From contig CAZEFK010000127.1 in the NCBI GenBank assembly GCA_964511405.1, positions 1-21,467 of the forward strand: 21,467 nt of DNA. Reading direction: 5' to 3'. Below the pieces are notes generated by a model. The model did not search any database. It worked only from the letters and a program-made list of their open reading frames with translations, and was not told the origin of the DNA. Position numbers and translations under genes: made by a program. Source of the DNA: CAZEFK01 sp964511405 (GTDB lineage Bacteria > Pseudomonadota > Alphaproteobacteria > Elsterales > Elsteraceae). Positions 7,020 through 13,809 of this stretch are shown here, piece after piece (position 1 is the first letter of the stretch; every line of letters begins with the position of its first letter).

Positions 7020-7848
7020 CACCAACCCCAGGTTCGCGTAGCGGCAGGAACAGGCGGTTATATGCCCGACTGTTGCTTGCCCCCTCGATGGGAGCCATGA
7101 CGACAGTCTGAAGGACCGGGCCAGCGCGCTCTTTCGCATGCATGTAGTCCTCACGCGCGCTGCGCCCGACCGCCCCATTGCCAAGATCCCGCAGCAATTT
7201 TCCGGGCGGCAGCGGCGTCAAAGTAGCCACCGGTGCCGGCCGCTCAAGGCGATACTCCCTCGGATCACCGGAGCGAACTTCAGTGATATTGATCATGTCC
7301 GCCACGGAGCCGACTGCGCGTAACGTCTCGAACGGAAACTTCTCGACGGCCGGAATATCGTCTGCTCGCGCCAAGGCGCGCCACAATGCGAAGATCAGAT
7401 TGAAGCCGGGGTGGCGTAACACGGTATCGAGGTTATCCTCCCGACGCCCGATAACCGTGCGGTTGTCACTGCGGATAGCGACGTTACGCATATCGCCCAA
7501 TAGATCGCTGACACGAACGACGCTATCGGTGTGCCCAGCGGAAAACCCGGGAACCCGCGTCCGCAGATAATTGAGCGCGTAGCTGCGCAGCGCCGCGGTC
7601 AGATTACCCCCTGGCCCGCGGCTGCGGTCCACCTCGGTGCACAGGGCGTTCCAGCTCACCCCCTCGGCAAGGCAGATCTCGTCCAGGACCGACTTGAACT
7701 CGGGCTCCAGGCGCACCGTGGTCCAGCGGGTGCCCAGGCGGACCGAATGGACTTCGCCGCGCGGCTCCGGGACAAGCGGCGCCTCGGCGGCCGGCTCGAC
7801 CGCCCGCAGCACCCGCATCGCCCGTTTCGCCTGGTCAGCCAACCGCAT
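6955..7848 (-). CDS. Ribbon-helix-helix (RHH_4-like) regulator with C-terminal PAS_5-like domain
   Basis: 297 aa. Residues about 33-98 (HSVRLGTRWTTVRLEPEFKSVLDEICLAEGVSWNALCTEVDRSR...GNLTAALRSYALNYL) match the RHH_4 pattern common in alphaproteobacteria: a TTVRLEPEF strand for DNA contact, then two helices. Residues about 143-287 (HPGFNLIFALWRALARADDIPAVEKFPFETLRAVG...YNRLFLPLREPGVGVTRLVVAFDW) resemble the PAS_5 domain in its W-R...IP opening and LPL...GV.RL ending. The protein would then be a one-component sensor-regulator. ATG 7848 has GGAGGA too close by; ATG 7818 is an alternative that keeps both domains. Codon use is less GC-rich than around it, as in the convergent GNAT-like partner. 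A short palindrome TGACTGCGGTCA (7864-7875) just upstream may be its own operator. The PAS assignment is by eye and moderate. Confidence 0.8.
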   Translation of the reverse strand: MRLADQAKRAMRVLRAVEPAAEAPLVPEPRGEVHSVRLGTRWTTVRLEPEFKSVLDEICLAEGVSWNALCTEVDRSRGPGGNLTAALRSYALNYLRTRVPGFSAGHTDSVVRVSDLLGDMRNVAIRSDNRTVIGRREDNLDTVLRHPGFNLIFALWRALARADDIPAVEKFPFETLRAVGSVADMINITEVRSGDPREYRLERPAPVATLTPLPPGKLLRDLGNGAVGRSAREDYMHAKERAGPVLQTVVMAPIEGASNSRAYNRLFLPLREPGVGVTRLVVAFDWAGPEAPPRKPK

Positions 7849-7974
7849 TCCTCCAGCCGGCCGTGACTGCGGTCATACCTATATATGATGGTAGCCGAAG
7901 CTGCCGGGCAGAAGCCACCCGCAGTGCAACAACGCCCGTCCGGGGCTGAACAGTCCGTTAACCCGGCGGCGCGG

Positions 7975-8757
7975 CTAGCGCGCCAGATGGATCCGGCCGC
8001 CGCCCAGGATGCCGGTCAGGCCCTCGGGCTCGATGGCGGCGACGCGGGCGCGGTGGGGCTCGGCGTCGTCGGCCGGCGTGTAGCCGAGGCGCGCCCAGGC
8101 CGGGTCGTGCGTCGGATTGGCGCGGTTGCCGGAATAGCCATAGGTAATGCAGAAGCCGATGCCCGGCACGCGCAGCGCCCGGTCGGTCAGGTGCGCCATG
8201 TCGCGCGGGCTGATCCACGTGATCAGCTGGCGGGCGTTCTGCGGCTCGGGCTGGTAGGAGCCGATGCGGAGGCACACCGCCTCCAGCCCATGCAGGTCCA
8301 CGTAGAACCGTGCCAGCGCCTCGCCGAAGGCCTTGCTGGCGCCGTAAATGCTGTCGGGCCGGGGCGGCAGCTCGACCGGAACCGGTTCGGCGATGGGATA
8401 GCCGCCGACGGCGTGATGGCTGCTGCCGAACACCAGGCGCCGCACGCCGGCCTGATGGGCAAGGCCGAACAGCCGGCGCACGCCGGTCAGGTTCAGCCGG
8501 TCGATCGCGGCGAGGTCGCGCTCGCTGGGCTCGGCCGCCAGATGCACCAGCCCCTCGATGCCGTCGAGGGCGCGAGCCGCCAGCGCGGGGTCGGTGAAGT
8601 CGCCGACCACGGCCTCCTCATGGGCGGCGAGCTCGGTCATCGGCCGGATGTCCATGAGCCGCACCAGCTGGTAATGGCGCGGCAGCAGCCGGCGCAGGCC
8701 GCTGCCGATGCGGCCGGCGGCGCCGGTGATCAGGATCCGGGACACCGGGTTGGTCAT
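7975..8757 (-). CDS. udh: NAD-dependent epimerase/dehydratase family, uronate dehydrogenase-like
   Basis: 260 aa short-chain dehydrogenase of the extended type: the NAD-binding GAAGRIG is at residues 12-18, acidic D36 (LMDIRP) selects NAD, and the active site is S112/S113 with Y138-x-x-x-K142 (YGASK). The stretches GSSHHAVGGYP, RPDSIYGASKAFGEALARFY and LRIGSYQPEPQNARQLITWIS closely follow those of characterised uronate dehydrogenases (Udh) of Pseudomonas and Agrobacterium. These oxidise D-galacturonate or D-glucuronate to the aldaro-lactone. Its start overlaps the stop of the upstream enolase-family gene by ATGA (8754-8757), so the two are translationally coupled. Together with kdgD, this context strongly supports oxidative uronate catabolism. 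Other sugar dehydrogenase activities are possible. Confidence 0.85.
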   Translation of the reverse strand: MTNPVSRILITGAAGRIGSGLRRLLPRHYQLVRLMDIRPMTELAAHEEAVVGDFTDPALAARALDGIEGLVHLAAEPSERDLAAIDRLNLTGVRRLFGLAHQAGVRRLVFGSSHHAVGGYPIAEPVPVELPPRPDSIYGASKAFGEALARFYVDLHGLEAVCLRIGSYQPEPQNARQLITWISPRDMAHLTDRALRVPGIGFCITYGYSGNRANPTHDPAWARLGYTPADDAEPHRARVAAIEPEGLTGILGGGRIHLAR

Positions 8758-9905
8758 TCGCGAACCAGATGGCTGTCGATGTAGTCGAAGTTGATGTCGT
8801 ACCCCAATCCCGGGGCTTGCGACAGGTGCACCAGCCCGTCCTGGTCCATGGGATCGGGCAGGCTGTTGAGATAGGCCGGCACCGCGTCATAGTCGAGGAA
8901 CGGGTGCAGCAGGCCGCGCTCGTACCAGCGGCCGTTCCTGATCGCCGCGCACACCGCCAGGTTGCCGGGACCGTTGCCGTGGACCTCGCAGTCCATGTTG
9001 AACCCCTCGGCCAAGTGCGCGACCTTGAGCGCCGGGCCGATGCCGCCGACATCGTCGATCCCGGTGCGCAGGATGTCGCACGCGCCGGCCTTGGCCCATT
9101 CGGCCCGGGTGTGGAACTTCCCAGCCGCGCTTTCGGGCCCGATCACCGGGATGTCGAGATTGGCCGCCAGCCATTGGTAGGAGCTCCTCGAGGCCTCCTC
9201 CATCGGCTCCTCGTACCAGTAATAGCCGAGCTTCTGGATCTCGCGGCCAAGCCACAGCGCCTCGGTCCGGCTGTAGCCGTGATAGGCGTCCAGCATCAGC
9301 GGCAGTTCGGGCCCGACCGCCTCGCGCACGGCGGCGCAGGCGCGCACGTCCATCCTGGGGTCGGGCGCCCAGCGCACCGGCTTCATCCAGGTGTGCAGCT
9401 TGATCGCCCGGTAGCCGCGCCGGACCAGCCACTCGGCAAAGCGGCCGTAATCGTCGGGCGTGGCGAGGCCGCCGGCCAGCTCGTCGCCACACATGGTGCT
9501 GCCATAGGCCGGCACCGCATCGCGATAGCCGCCGATCAGCCGATAGACCGGCTGGCCGAGCGCGCGCCCGGCCAGGTCCCACAGCGCCTGGTCGACCACC
9601 GACAGGGTGCGGTCGGTCAGCTGGCCGCCGCTGCCGCGCTGCCAATGGGCCAGGCCCTGCCACAGCCGCTCGCGGGCGAAGGGATCCTGGCCCAGCAGCA
9701 CGATCTTGAGAAAGCCGTCGACGAGGTGGGGGCGCACCAGCTCGGGCGCGGCGAAGCCATGGCCGGTGCTGCCGTCGTCGGCGGTGATGGTCAGGAGCGC
9801 CCGGCGCACCTCGTGCTCGGGGCCGGGATGGGTGTGGCCATCGCTGTCCTTGACCTGGCGGGAGCTGTGCACGAACACGCGCACCGAGATATCGACGATC
9901 TTCAC
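8754..9905 (-). CDS. Enolase superfamily (mandelate racemase/muconate lactonizing type) sugar-acid dehydratase, specificity unknown
   Basis: 383 aa from GTG 9905, chosen because GAGG lies six bases upstream and the product then begins MKIVDISVRVF as is usual. An ATG at 9950 is possible but adds an unlikely basic leader. The N-terminal capping domain is followed by the TIM barrel. Metal ligands appear as D206 (LMLDAYHGY), E232 (YYWYEEP) and E258 (IGPES). The second barrel strand carries K169-x-H171 (IKLHTW) rather than the usual K-x-K; D284 and H309 (CEVHGNG) would form the late-strand His-Asp pair. This points to the mandelate racemase subgroup, most likely an acid-sugar dehydratase or cycloisomerase acting on the product of Udh. 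Downstream udh is coupled by ATGA. The K-x-H pattern differs from glucarate dehydratase and from galactarolactone cycloisomerase as I recall them, so the substrate is open. Confidence 0.85.
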   Translation of the reverse strand: MKIVDISVRVFVHSSRQVKDSDGHTHPGPEHEVRRALLTITADDGSTGHGFAAPELVRPHLVDGFLKIVLLGQDPFARERLWQGLAHWQRGSGGQLTDRTLSVVDQALWDLAGRALGQPVYRLIGGYRDAVPAYGSTMCGDELAGGLATPDDYGRFAEWLVRRGYRAIKLHTWMKPVRWAPDPRMDVRACAAVREAVGPELPLMLDAYHGYSRTEALWLGREIQKLGYYWYEEPMEEASRSSYQWLAANLDIPVIGPESAAGKFHTRAEWAKAGACDILRTGIDDVGGIGPALKVAHLAEGFNMDCEVHGNGPGNLAVCAAIRNGRWYERGLLHPFLDYDAVPAYLNSLPDPMDQDGLVHLSQAPGLGYDINFDYIDSHLVRE

Positions 9906-9937
9906 CCGCGGCCTCGTTACCTTGTGCGCTGATCTGT

Positions 9938-9977
9938 TGTCGTATGACATGGTTGGTGCTAAGCCAAACCCTGTCAA
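9938..9977 (-). promoter_or_regulatory. Candidate promoter and operator for the enolase-udh operon
   Basis: On the minus strand a perfect -35 box TTGACA (9977-9972) is followed after 17 bp by AACCAT (9954-9949), a weak -10 with three of six matches. Immediately downstream lies an imperfect palindrome read on the plus strand as TGTCGTATGACA (9938-9949), where a GntR-type repressor could block. The same order (-10 then palindrome) is seen at the gntR promoter. The divergent mannonate dehydratase-like gene shares this gap. Confidence 0.4.
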
Positions 9978-10010
9978 GGCGATGCGCCGAGGGGCGAAGG
10001 AGGGGCGGCC

Positions 10011-10991
10011 ATGTATCTCGGAACCCAGGTCGACGCGCGCGACGACGCCGACTATCAGCTGTGGGCGCAGCTCGGCGTCGGCCATGTCTGCGCCAACCCG
10101 CCCGGCAATCCGCACGACTGGACGGTCGACGACCTGAAGCGCCTGCGCGACCGCGTCGAATCCTTCGGTCTGACCCTGGACATGGTGCAGCTGCCGCTGA
10201 CCTCGCGCCCTATCGAGCAGCAGCAAAGCCCGCATGTCCTGACCGACACCGGCGCCAAGCGCGACCGCGAGATCGAGTCGATCTGCCGGCTGATCGAGCG
10301 CATTGCCGCCGCCGGCATTCCCGCGGCCAAATACAACCTCAACCTCATCGGGATTCCCCGCACCGAGCCCGAGCGCGGCCGCGGCGGCTCGCTCAATGCC
10401 AGTTTCCGCTGGGCCAAGGCCGACCCCGACGCGCCGCCGACCGCGGCCGGGGTCGTCGAGGCCGAGGAGAACTGGGCGCGCATCGACTATTTCCTGAAAC
10501 GGGTGGTGCCGGTGGCGACCGGCGCCAAGGTCCGCCTCGCCTGCCATCCCCACGACCCCTACACGCCGCCCGGCTATCGCGGCGTGACGCGGGTGCTGGG
10601 CACGGTCGAGGGCCTGAAGCGCTTCGTCCTGATGCGCGAGAGCCCCTATCACGGCCTGAATTTCTGCCAGGGCACGGTCGCCGAAATGCTGGACGACCCG
10701 CGGCGCGAGATCGCCGACGTGATCCGCTGGTTCGGCCAGCGCGGCAAGCTGTTCAACGTCCACTTCCGCAACATCCGCGGCCGGAAGCTCGACTTCATGG
10801 AAGTCTTCCCCGACGAGGGCGACATGAGCATGGCGCAGGCGCTCAAGGTCTATCGCGAAGTCGGCTACCAGTACATGCTGATGCCGGACCATGTGCCGGC
10901 GGTCGCCGGCCGCGACCCGTCGGGCACGGCGTTCGCCTTCTGCTACGGCTATATCCGCGGCCTGATGGACGCCCTCGAGGATTTGGCGTGA
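10011..10991 (+). CDS. Mannonate dehydratase-like protein (UxuA family)
   Basis: 326 aa TIM-barrel enzyme of the UxuA family, shorter than E. coli UxuA (394 aa). Likely metal ligands are kept: H179 (CHPHDP), C219 (NFCQGT), H251 (VHFRN) and D293-H294 (MPDH). The LYxIR-like core KYNLNLIGIPRTEP and GDMSMAQALKVYREVGY also follow the family. Classical UxuA dehydrates D-mannonate to 2-keto-3-deoxygluconate. However, no uxaC, uxuB or kdgK/kdgA genes are present here, and the neighbours belong to the oxidative aldarate route. This shorter form may therefore act on another sugar acid, so no symbol is given. GGAGG about nine bases before ATG 10011 supports the start. It is divergent from the enolase-udh operon and convergent with gntR. 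Confidence 0.82.
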   Translation: MYLGTQVDARDDADYQLWAQLGVGHVCANPPGNPHDWTVDDLKRLRDRVESFGLTLDMVQLPLTSRPIEQQQSPHVLTDTGAKRDREIESICRLIERIAAAGIPAAKYNLNLIGIPRTEPERGRGGSLNASFRWAKADPDAPPTAAGVVEAEENWARIDYFLKRVVPVATGAKVRLACHPHDPYTPPGYRGVTRVLGTVEGLKRFVLMRESPYHGLNFCQGTVAEMLDDPRREIADVIRWFGQRGKLFNVHFRNIRGRKLDFMEVFPDEGDMSMAQALKVYREVGYQYMLMPDHVPAVAGRDPSGTAFAFCYGYIRGLMDALEDLA

Positions 10992-11011
10992 GCGCCCATT
11001 TCAGGCGCCCG

Positions 11012-11758
11012 CTATTTCTTCCGCTTGCGCCCCGCCGGCTCGACCAGGCCGCGATAGCGTTCGCGGCTGCGGGTCAGGTGGCTGCGCACCGCGGCCCGCG
11101 CCGCCTCGACGTCGCTGCCGGCGATGGCCTGGAAGATCACGCGGTGCTCGGCCTGGACCTGCTGCAGGTAGGCGGCCTGGGCGGCGGCGTCGCCCACGGT
11201 GCTGCGCAGGCTCTGGCGCGGGATGATGAAGCGCCCGAGATATTGCAGGAAGTCGCGGAAGAAGCCGTTGCGCGTGGCGTCGGCGATGGCGCAGTGGAAG
11301 TCGAAGTCGGCGCCGACCGCGGCCTCGCCGCGGGCCAGCGCCACGTCGATGGCATCCAGGGCCTGCTCCATCTGCTTGACGTGGCGGCCGGTGCGCCGCT
11401 CGGCGGCCAGGCCCGCCGCTTCGACCTCGACGCCGGTGCGCAGCTCCATGACGTCCAGCACCTTGGCCAAGGTCAGGTCGTCGGGGTCGATGCGGAACGG
11501 CCGGCGCTGGGTGTCCTGGGCCACGAAGGCGCCGACCCCCTGGCGGGTGATCACCAGCCCGTCGGCCTTGAGCGCCGAGACCGCCTCGCGCACCACGGTG
11601 CGGCTGACGCCCAGGGCTTCGACCAGCTGCTGCTCGGTCGGCAGGCGGGCGCCCGGCGCGAGCGCGCCGCTGGTGATCTCGGCGGTCAGCCGCTTGACCA
11701 GCTCGGCCGTGAGGCTCTTGGACGGCGACAAGGGCTGGAACAGGGGCGGTGCGCTCAT
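11012..11758 (-). CDS. GntR family regulator, FadR subfamily (FCD domain)
   Basis: 248 aa. The winged helix is at about residues 15-80: LTAELVKRLTAEITSGALAPGARLPTEQQLVEALGVSRTVVREAVSALKADGLVITRQGVGAFV, the standard GntR sequence. The C-terminal all-helical FCD ligand domain has the metal-binding D...H...H pattern (DFDFHCAIADATRN, EHRVIFQAI, VRSHLTRSRERY). Such proteins are repressors released by a sugar acid or other carboxylate; UxuR/ExuR and LldR are relatives. It sits between the mannonate dehydratase-like gene (convergent, 20 bp) and kdgD (divergent, 96 bp), so it very likely controls this cluster. The ribosome site before ATG 11758 is weak, and a 25-bp palindrome begins just three bases upstream, which suggests self-repression. 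Confidence 0.92.
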   Translation of the reverse strand: MSAPPLFQPLSPSKSLTAELVKRLTAEITSGALAPGARLPTEQQLVEALGVSRTVVREAVSALKADGLVITRQGVGAFVAQDTQRRPFRIDPDDLTLAKVLDVMELRTGVEVEAAGLAAERRTGRHVKQMEQALDAIDVALARGEAAVGADFDFHCAIADATRNGFFRDFLQYLGRFIIPRQSLRSTVGDAAAQAAYLQQVQAEHRVIFQAIAGSDVEAARAAVRSHLTRSRERYRGLVEPAGRKRKK

Positions 11759-11760
11759 GA

Positions 11761-11785
11761 CATCGGCTCATCACATGACCCGATG
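11761..11785. promoter_or_regulatory. 25-bp palindrome, probable GntR operator
   Basis: CATCGGCTCAT (11761-11771), CAC, ATGACCCGATG (11775-11785): the arms match at 10 of 11 positions. It lies directly downstream of the -10 box of the gntR promoter and so covers the predicted transcription start, and ends three bases before the gntR start codon. This is where an autorepressor should bind. It is also in the shared gap with kdgD. Binding by the adjacent regulator is inference. Confidence 0.6.
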
Positions 11786-11814
11786 AGAATAGGCAGCAGC
11801 AGCGGCATCGTCAA
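11786..11814 (-). promoter_or_regulatory. Sigma-70-type promoter of gntR
   Basis: On the minus strand, -35 TTGACG (11814-11809, five of six consensus bases) and -10 TATTCT (11791-11786, four of six) are separated by exactly 17 bp. The predicted start falls inside the palindrome 11761-11785, about 20 bp from the gntR ATG, which explains the short leader. Confidence 0.6.
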
Positions 11815-11854
11815 CGCCGACGACTTCGGACATCGCAAATAAAACGGAGGCCCC

Positions 11855-12790
11855 ATGCCTGTATCGCCCGAACAGTTGAAGCACGCCGTCGGCGCCGGAC
11901 TGCTGTCGTTCCCGGTCACCCATTTCGACGCCGGGCGCCGCTTTGCCGCCGAACCCTATCGCCGTCATATCGACTGGATGGTCGGGCACCGGCCGGCGGC
12001 GCTGTTCGCCGCCGGCGGCACCGGCGAGTTCTTCTCGCTGGGGCTGGCGGAATATCCCGCGATCGTGGCGGCAGCCGTCGACAGCGCTGCCGCCCGGGTA
12101 CCGGTGCTGGCCGGCGTCGGCTACGGCACCGAGCTGGCGGTGGCGTTCGCCCAGGCCGCCGAGCGCGCCGGCGCCGACGGGCTGCTGGTGCTGCCGCACT
12201 ATCTGGTGCAGGTCGAGCAGGCCGGCCTCTACGAGCACCTGAAGGCGGTGTGCCGGTCGGTCGGCATCGGCGTCATCGTCTACCACCGCGACAACTGCCT
12301 GATCGCCGCCGACACCCTGGCGCGGCTGGCCGAGGACTGCCCGAACCTGGTGGGCTTCAAGGACGGCCATGGCGATGTCGAGCAGCTGACCCGCATCCGC
12401 ACGCTGCTCGGCGACCGCCTGACCTATGTCGGCGGCATGCCGACGGCCGAGGTCTTCGCCAGCGCCAACCACGCGATCGGCATCACCACCTATTCGTCGG
12501 CGGTGTTCAACTTCATCCCGGACTTCGCCCAGCGCTTCTACGACGCGATCCGCTCGGGGCGGCACGCCGTGGTCGAGGACGGCCTCAAGCGCTTCTTCCT
12601 GCCCTATCTCGACATCCGCAACCGCCGCCGCGGCTATGCCGTCAGCATCGTCAAGGCCGGGCTCGATCTGGTCGGCCGCCCCGCCGGCCCGGTGCGGCCG
12701 CCGCTGACCGACCTCACCCTGGCCGAACGAGCCGAGCTGGCGCGGCTGATCGCCGGGATGGGGGCCGAGACGGCCGCGGCCGCGCAGTAG
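11855..12790 (+). CDS. kdgD: 5-dehydro-4-deoxyglucarate dehydratase (KDG dehydratase)
   Basis: 311 aa, of the DapA/NanA aldolase-like family and the normal KdgD length. The phosphate/carboxylate loop variant GGTGEFFSL is at residues 54-62, the catalytic tyrosine is Y143 (VIVYHRDN) and the Schiff-base lysine is K169 (LVGFKDGHGD). MPVSPEQLKHAVGAGLLSFPVTHFD and YSSAVFNFIPDFAQRFYDA are typical of KdgD. It dehydrates and decarboxylates 5-keto-4-deoxy-D-glucarate to 2-oxoglutarate semialdehyde, the last specific step before 2-oxoglutarate in the oxidative uronate/aldarate route. The semialdehyde dehydrogenase that should follow is not in this window. GGAGG four bases before ATG 11855 supports the start. 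It is divergent from gntR, and the palindrome in the gap may control both. Confidence 0.92.
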   Translation: MPVSPEQLKHAVGAGLLSFPVTHFDAGRRFAAEPYRRHIDWMVGHRPAALFAAGGTGEFFSLGLAEYPAIVAAAVDSAAARVPVLAGVGYGTELAVAFAQAAERAGADGLLVLPHYLVQVEQAGLYEHLKAVCRSVGIGVIVYHRDNCLIAADTLARLAEDCPNLVGFKDGHGDVEQLTRIRTLLGDRLTYVGGMPTAEVFASANHAIGITTYSSAVFNFIPDFAQRFYDAIRSGRHAVVEDGLKRFFLPYLDIRNRRRGYAVSIVKAGLDLVGRPAGPVRPPLTDLTLAERAELARLIAGMGAETAAAAQ

Positions 12791-12896
12791 CGGCAGCTGC
12801 ATTCAGGGCACGCGCCGCCCGTAATCGCGGCCTTTGTAGTGCCGCTGGACGACCGGAGCGCGCAGAATCCGATCGACAGCGGCATCGCCGCGGCGT

Positions 12897-12911
12897 ATTC
12901 CTGGTTTGTTC
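12897..12911 (+). promoter_or_regulatory. LexA-box-like site (ATTC-N7-GTTC)
   Basis: ATTCCTGGTTTGTTC differs by one base from the alphaproteobacterial SOS box GTTC-N7-GTTC. It lies 27 bp upstream of the GTG start of the DUF4328 gene, a position fit for repression. Thirteen bases (TCCTGGTTTGTTC) recur exactly at 6002-6014. Confidence 0.45.
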
Positions 12912-12938
12912 TTTTCGAGCAGCCACAGGAGACCCTTG

Positions 12939-13742
12939 GTGAGCAGCCCGTCGCCAGCCTGGCCCGCGCTCGAGGCCGCCGATAGCGAGGCGGCCGGTGC
13001 GCCGCCGTTCACCGTGGTCGAGGCCGCCGATGCCGCGGAGGTCGTGGGACGAGCCCGCGCCGCAGCGCTGGTGACCGTGCTGTTCCTGGCGCTCTGGCCG
13101 GTCGTGCCGGTGCTGTTGCTGGTCGCCACCGGCGTGATCGCGGGGATCAGCCCAGGTCAGCCGGCCCTGTTGGCCGTGCCGCCCGGTTGGGTGCCCCTCG
13201 ATCTCACGCTCCGCTTCCTGCATACGCCGGCGTCGACGCTGGACTGGATCCAGCGCGGCCAGTTCGCCCTCGCCATGCTTGCCTTCGCCATCACCGCCGG
13301 CACCAGCCGCACCGCCCTTCGGGCCATGCGCGTCGCCGAGTTCCGCTGGTCGCCGGGCTGGACGATGGCATCCGTGTTCATCCCGCTCCTGTGCTTCTAC
13401 CGGCCCTGGGCGGGCTTGGCCGAAATCCGCCGGGCCGCCTATCGCGGTGCCGCCGGCGATGCTGGCGGCACCGGGGCCAGATGGTCGTTCAGCGGCGCGA
13501 CCCTGGCCCTCGGCCTGGGCGGCTATGCCTGCCTCGCGGCTGGGGGCACGGCGATCGGCTTCACCAGCCAGGCCAATCCCTACGCCAGCGATTACATGGT
13601 GGTCGTGCAATCCGCGACGATGGTGCTGAGCGGCACACAGGCCGCGTTCAGCCTTCTCTTCAGCTGGTACGCACTGAGCCTGGTCGGCCGCGTCCACGCG
13701 CTGTTCCGCCGATTGGCCACGGCGGTGCCGCCACCGGCCTGA
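12939..13742 (+). CDS. DUF4328 domain-containing membrane protein
   Basis: 267 aa from GTG 12939, chosen because AGGAG is placed seven bases before it; an in-frame ATG at 12906 has no such site and overlaps the LexA-like box. After a short Ala/Glu-rich cytoplasmic leader come about five hydrophobic segments: residues 41-66 (VTVLFLALWPVVPVLLLVATGVIAG), FALAMLAFAITAG, TMASVFIPLLCFYRPW, LALGLGGYACLAAGG and VLSGTQAAFSLLFSWYALSL. FRWSPGWTMASVFIPLLCFYRPWAGLAEIRRAA is the DUF4328 signature (the F-S-P-x-W...P...RP...EI pattern). Function is unknown. A LexA-box-like site just upstream suggests possible DNA-damage control. It is convergent with the chemoreceptor gene. Confidence 0.85.
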   Translation: MSSPSPAWPALEAADSEAAGAPPFTVVEAADAAEVVGRARAAALVTVLFLALWPVVPVLLLVATGVIAGISPGQPALLAVPPGWVPLDLTLRFLHTPASTLDWIQRGQFALAMLAFAITAGTSRTALRAMRVAEFRWSPGWTMASVFIPLLCFYRPWAGLAEIRRAAYRGAAGDAGGTGARWSFSGATLALGLGGYACLAAGGTAIGFTSQANPYASDYMVVVQSATMVLSGTQAAFSLLFSWYALSLVGRVHALFRRLATAVPPPA

Positions 13743-13761
13743 CGGCCGGCCGGCGCCCCGG

Positions 13762-13809
13762 GTCAGATCGCCCGTCAGATCGCCCGTCAGATCGCCCGTC
13801 AGGCCGCCC
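13762..13809. repeat. 12-bp tandem repeat at the end of the chemoreceptor gene
   Basis: GTCAGATCGCCC occurs three times perfectly (13762-13773, 13774-13785, 13786-13797), followed by the variant GTCAGGCCGCCC (13798-13809) that contains the chemoreceptor stop. On the minus strand each unit supplies an in-frame TGA, giving four stops in series. Confidence 0.85.

Noticed and set aside
6297..7848. Classical RHH-GNAT toxin-antitoxin module
   Set aside because: The RHH protein is 297 aa with a sensor-like domain, the genes converge rather than form a bicistron, and the GNAT acyl-CoA loop is poorly conserved. Kept only as a looser hypothesis.
9944..11842. Plus-strand open frame (632 codons) across the UxuA-like and gntR genes
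   Set aside because: Wrong frame of the UxuA-like gene and antisense of gntR, with Arg/Pro-rich text.
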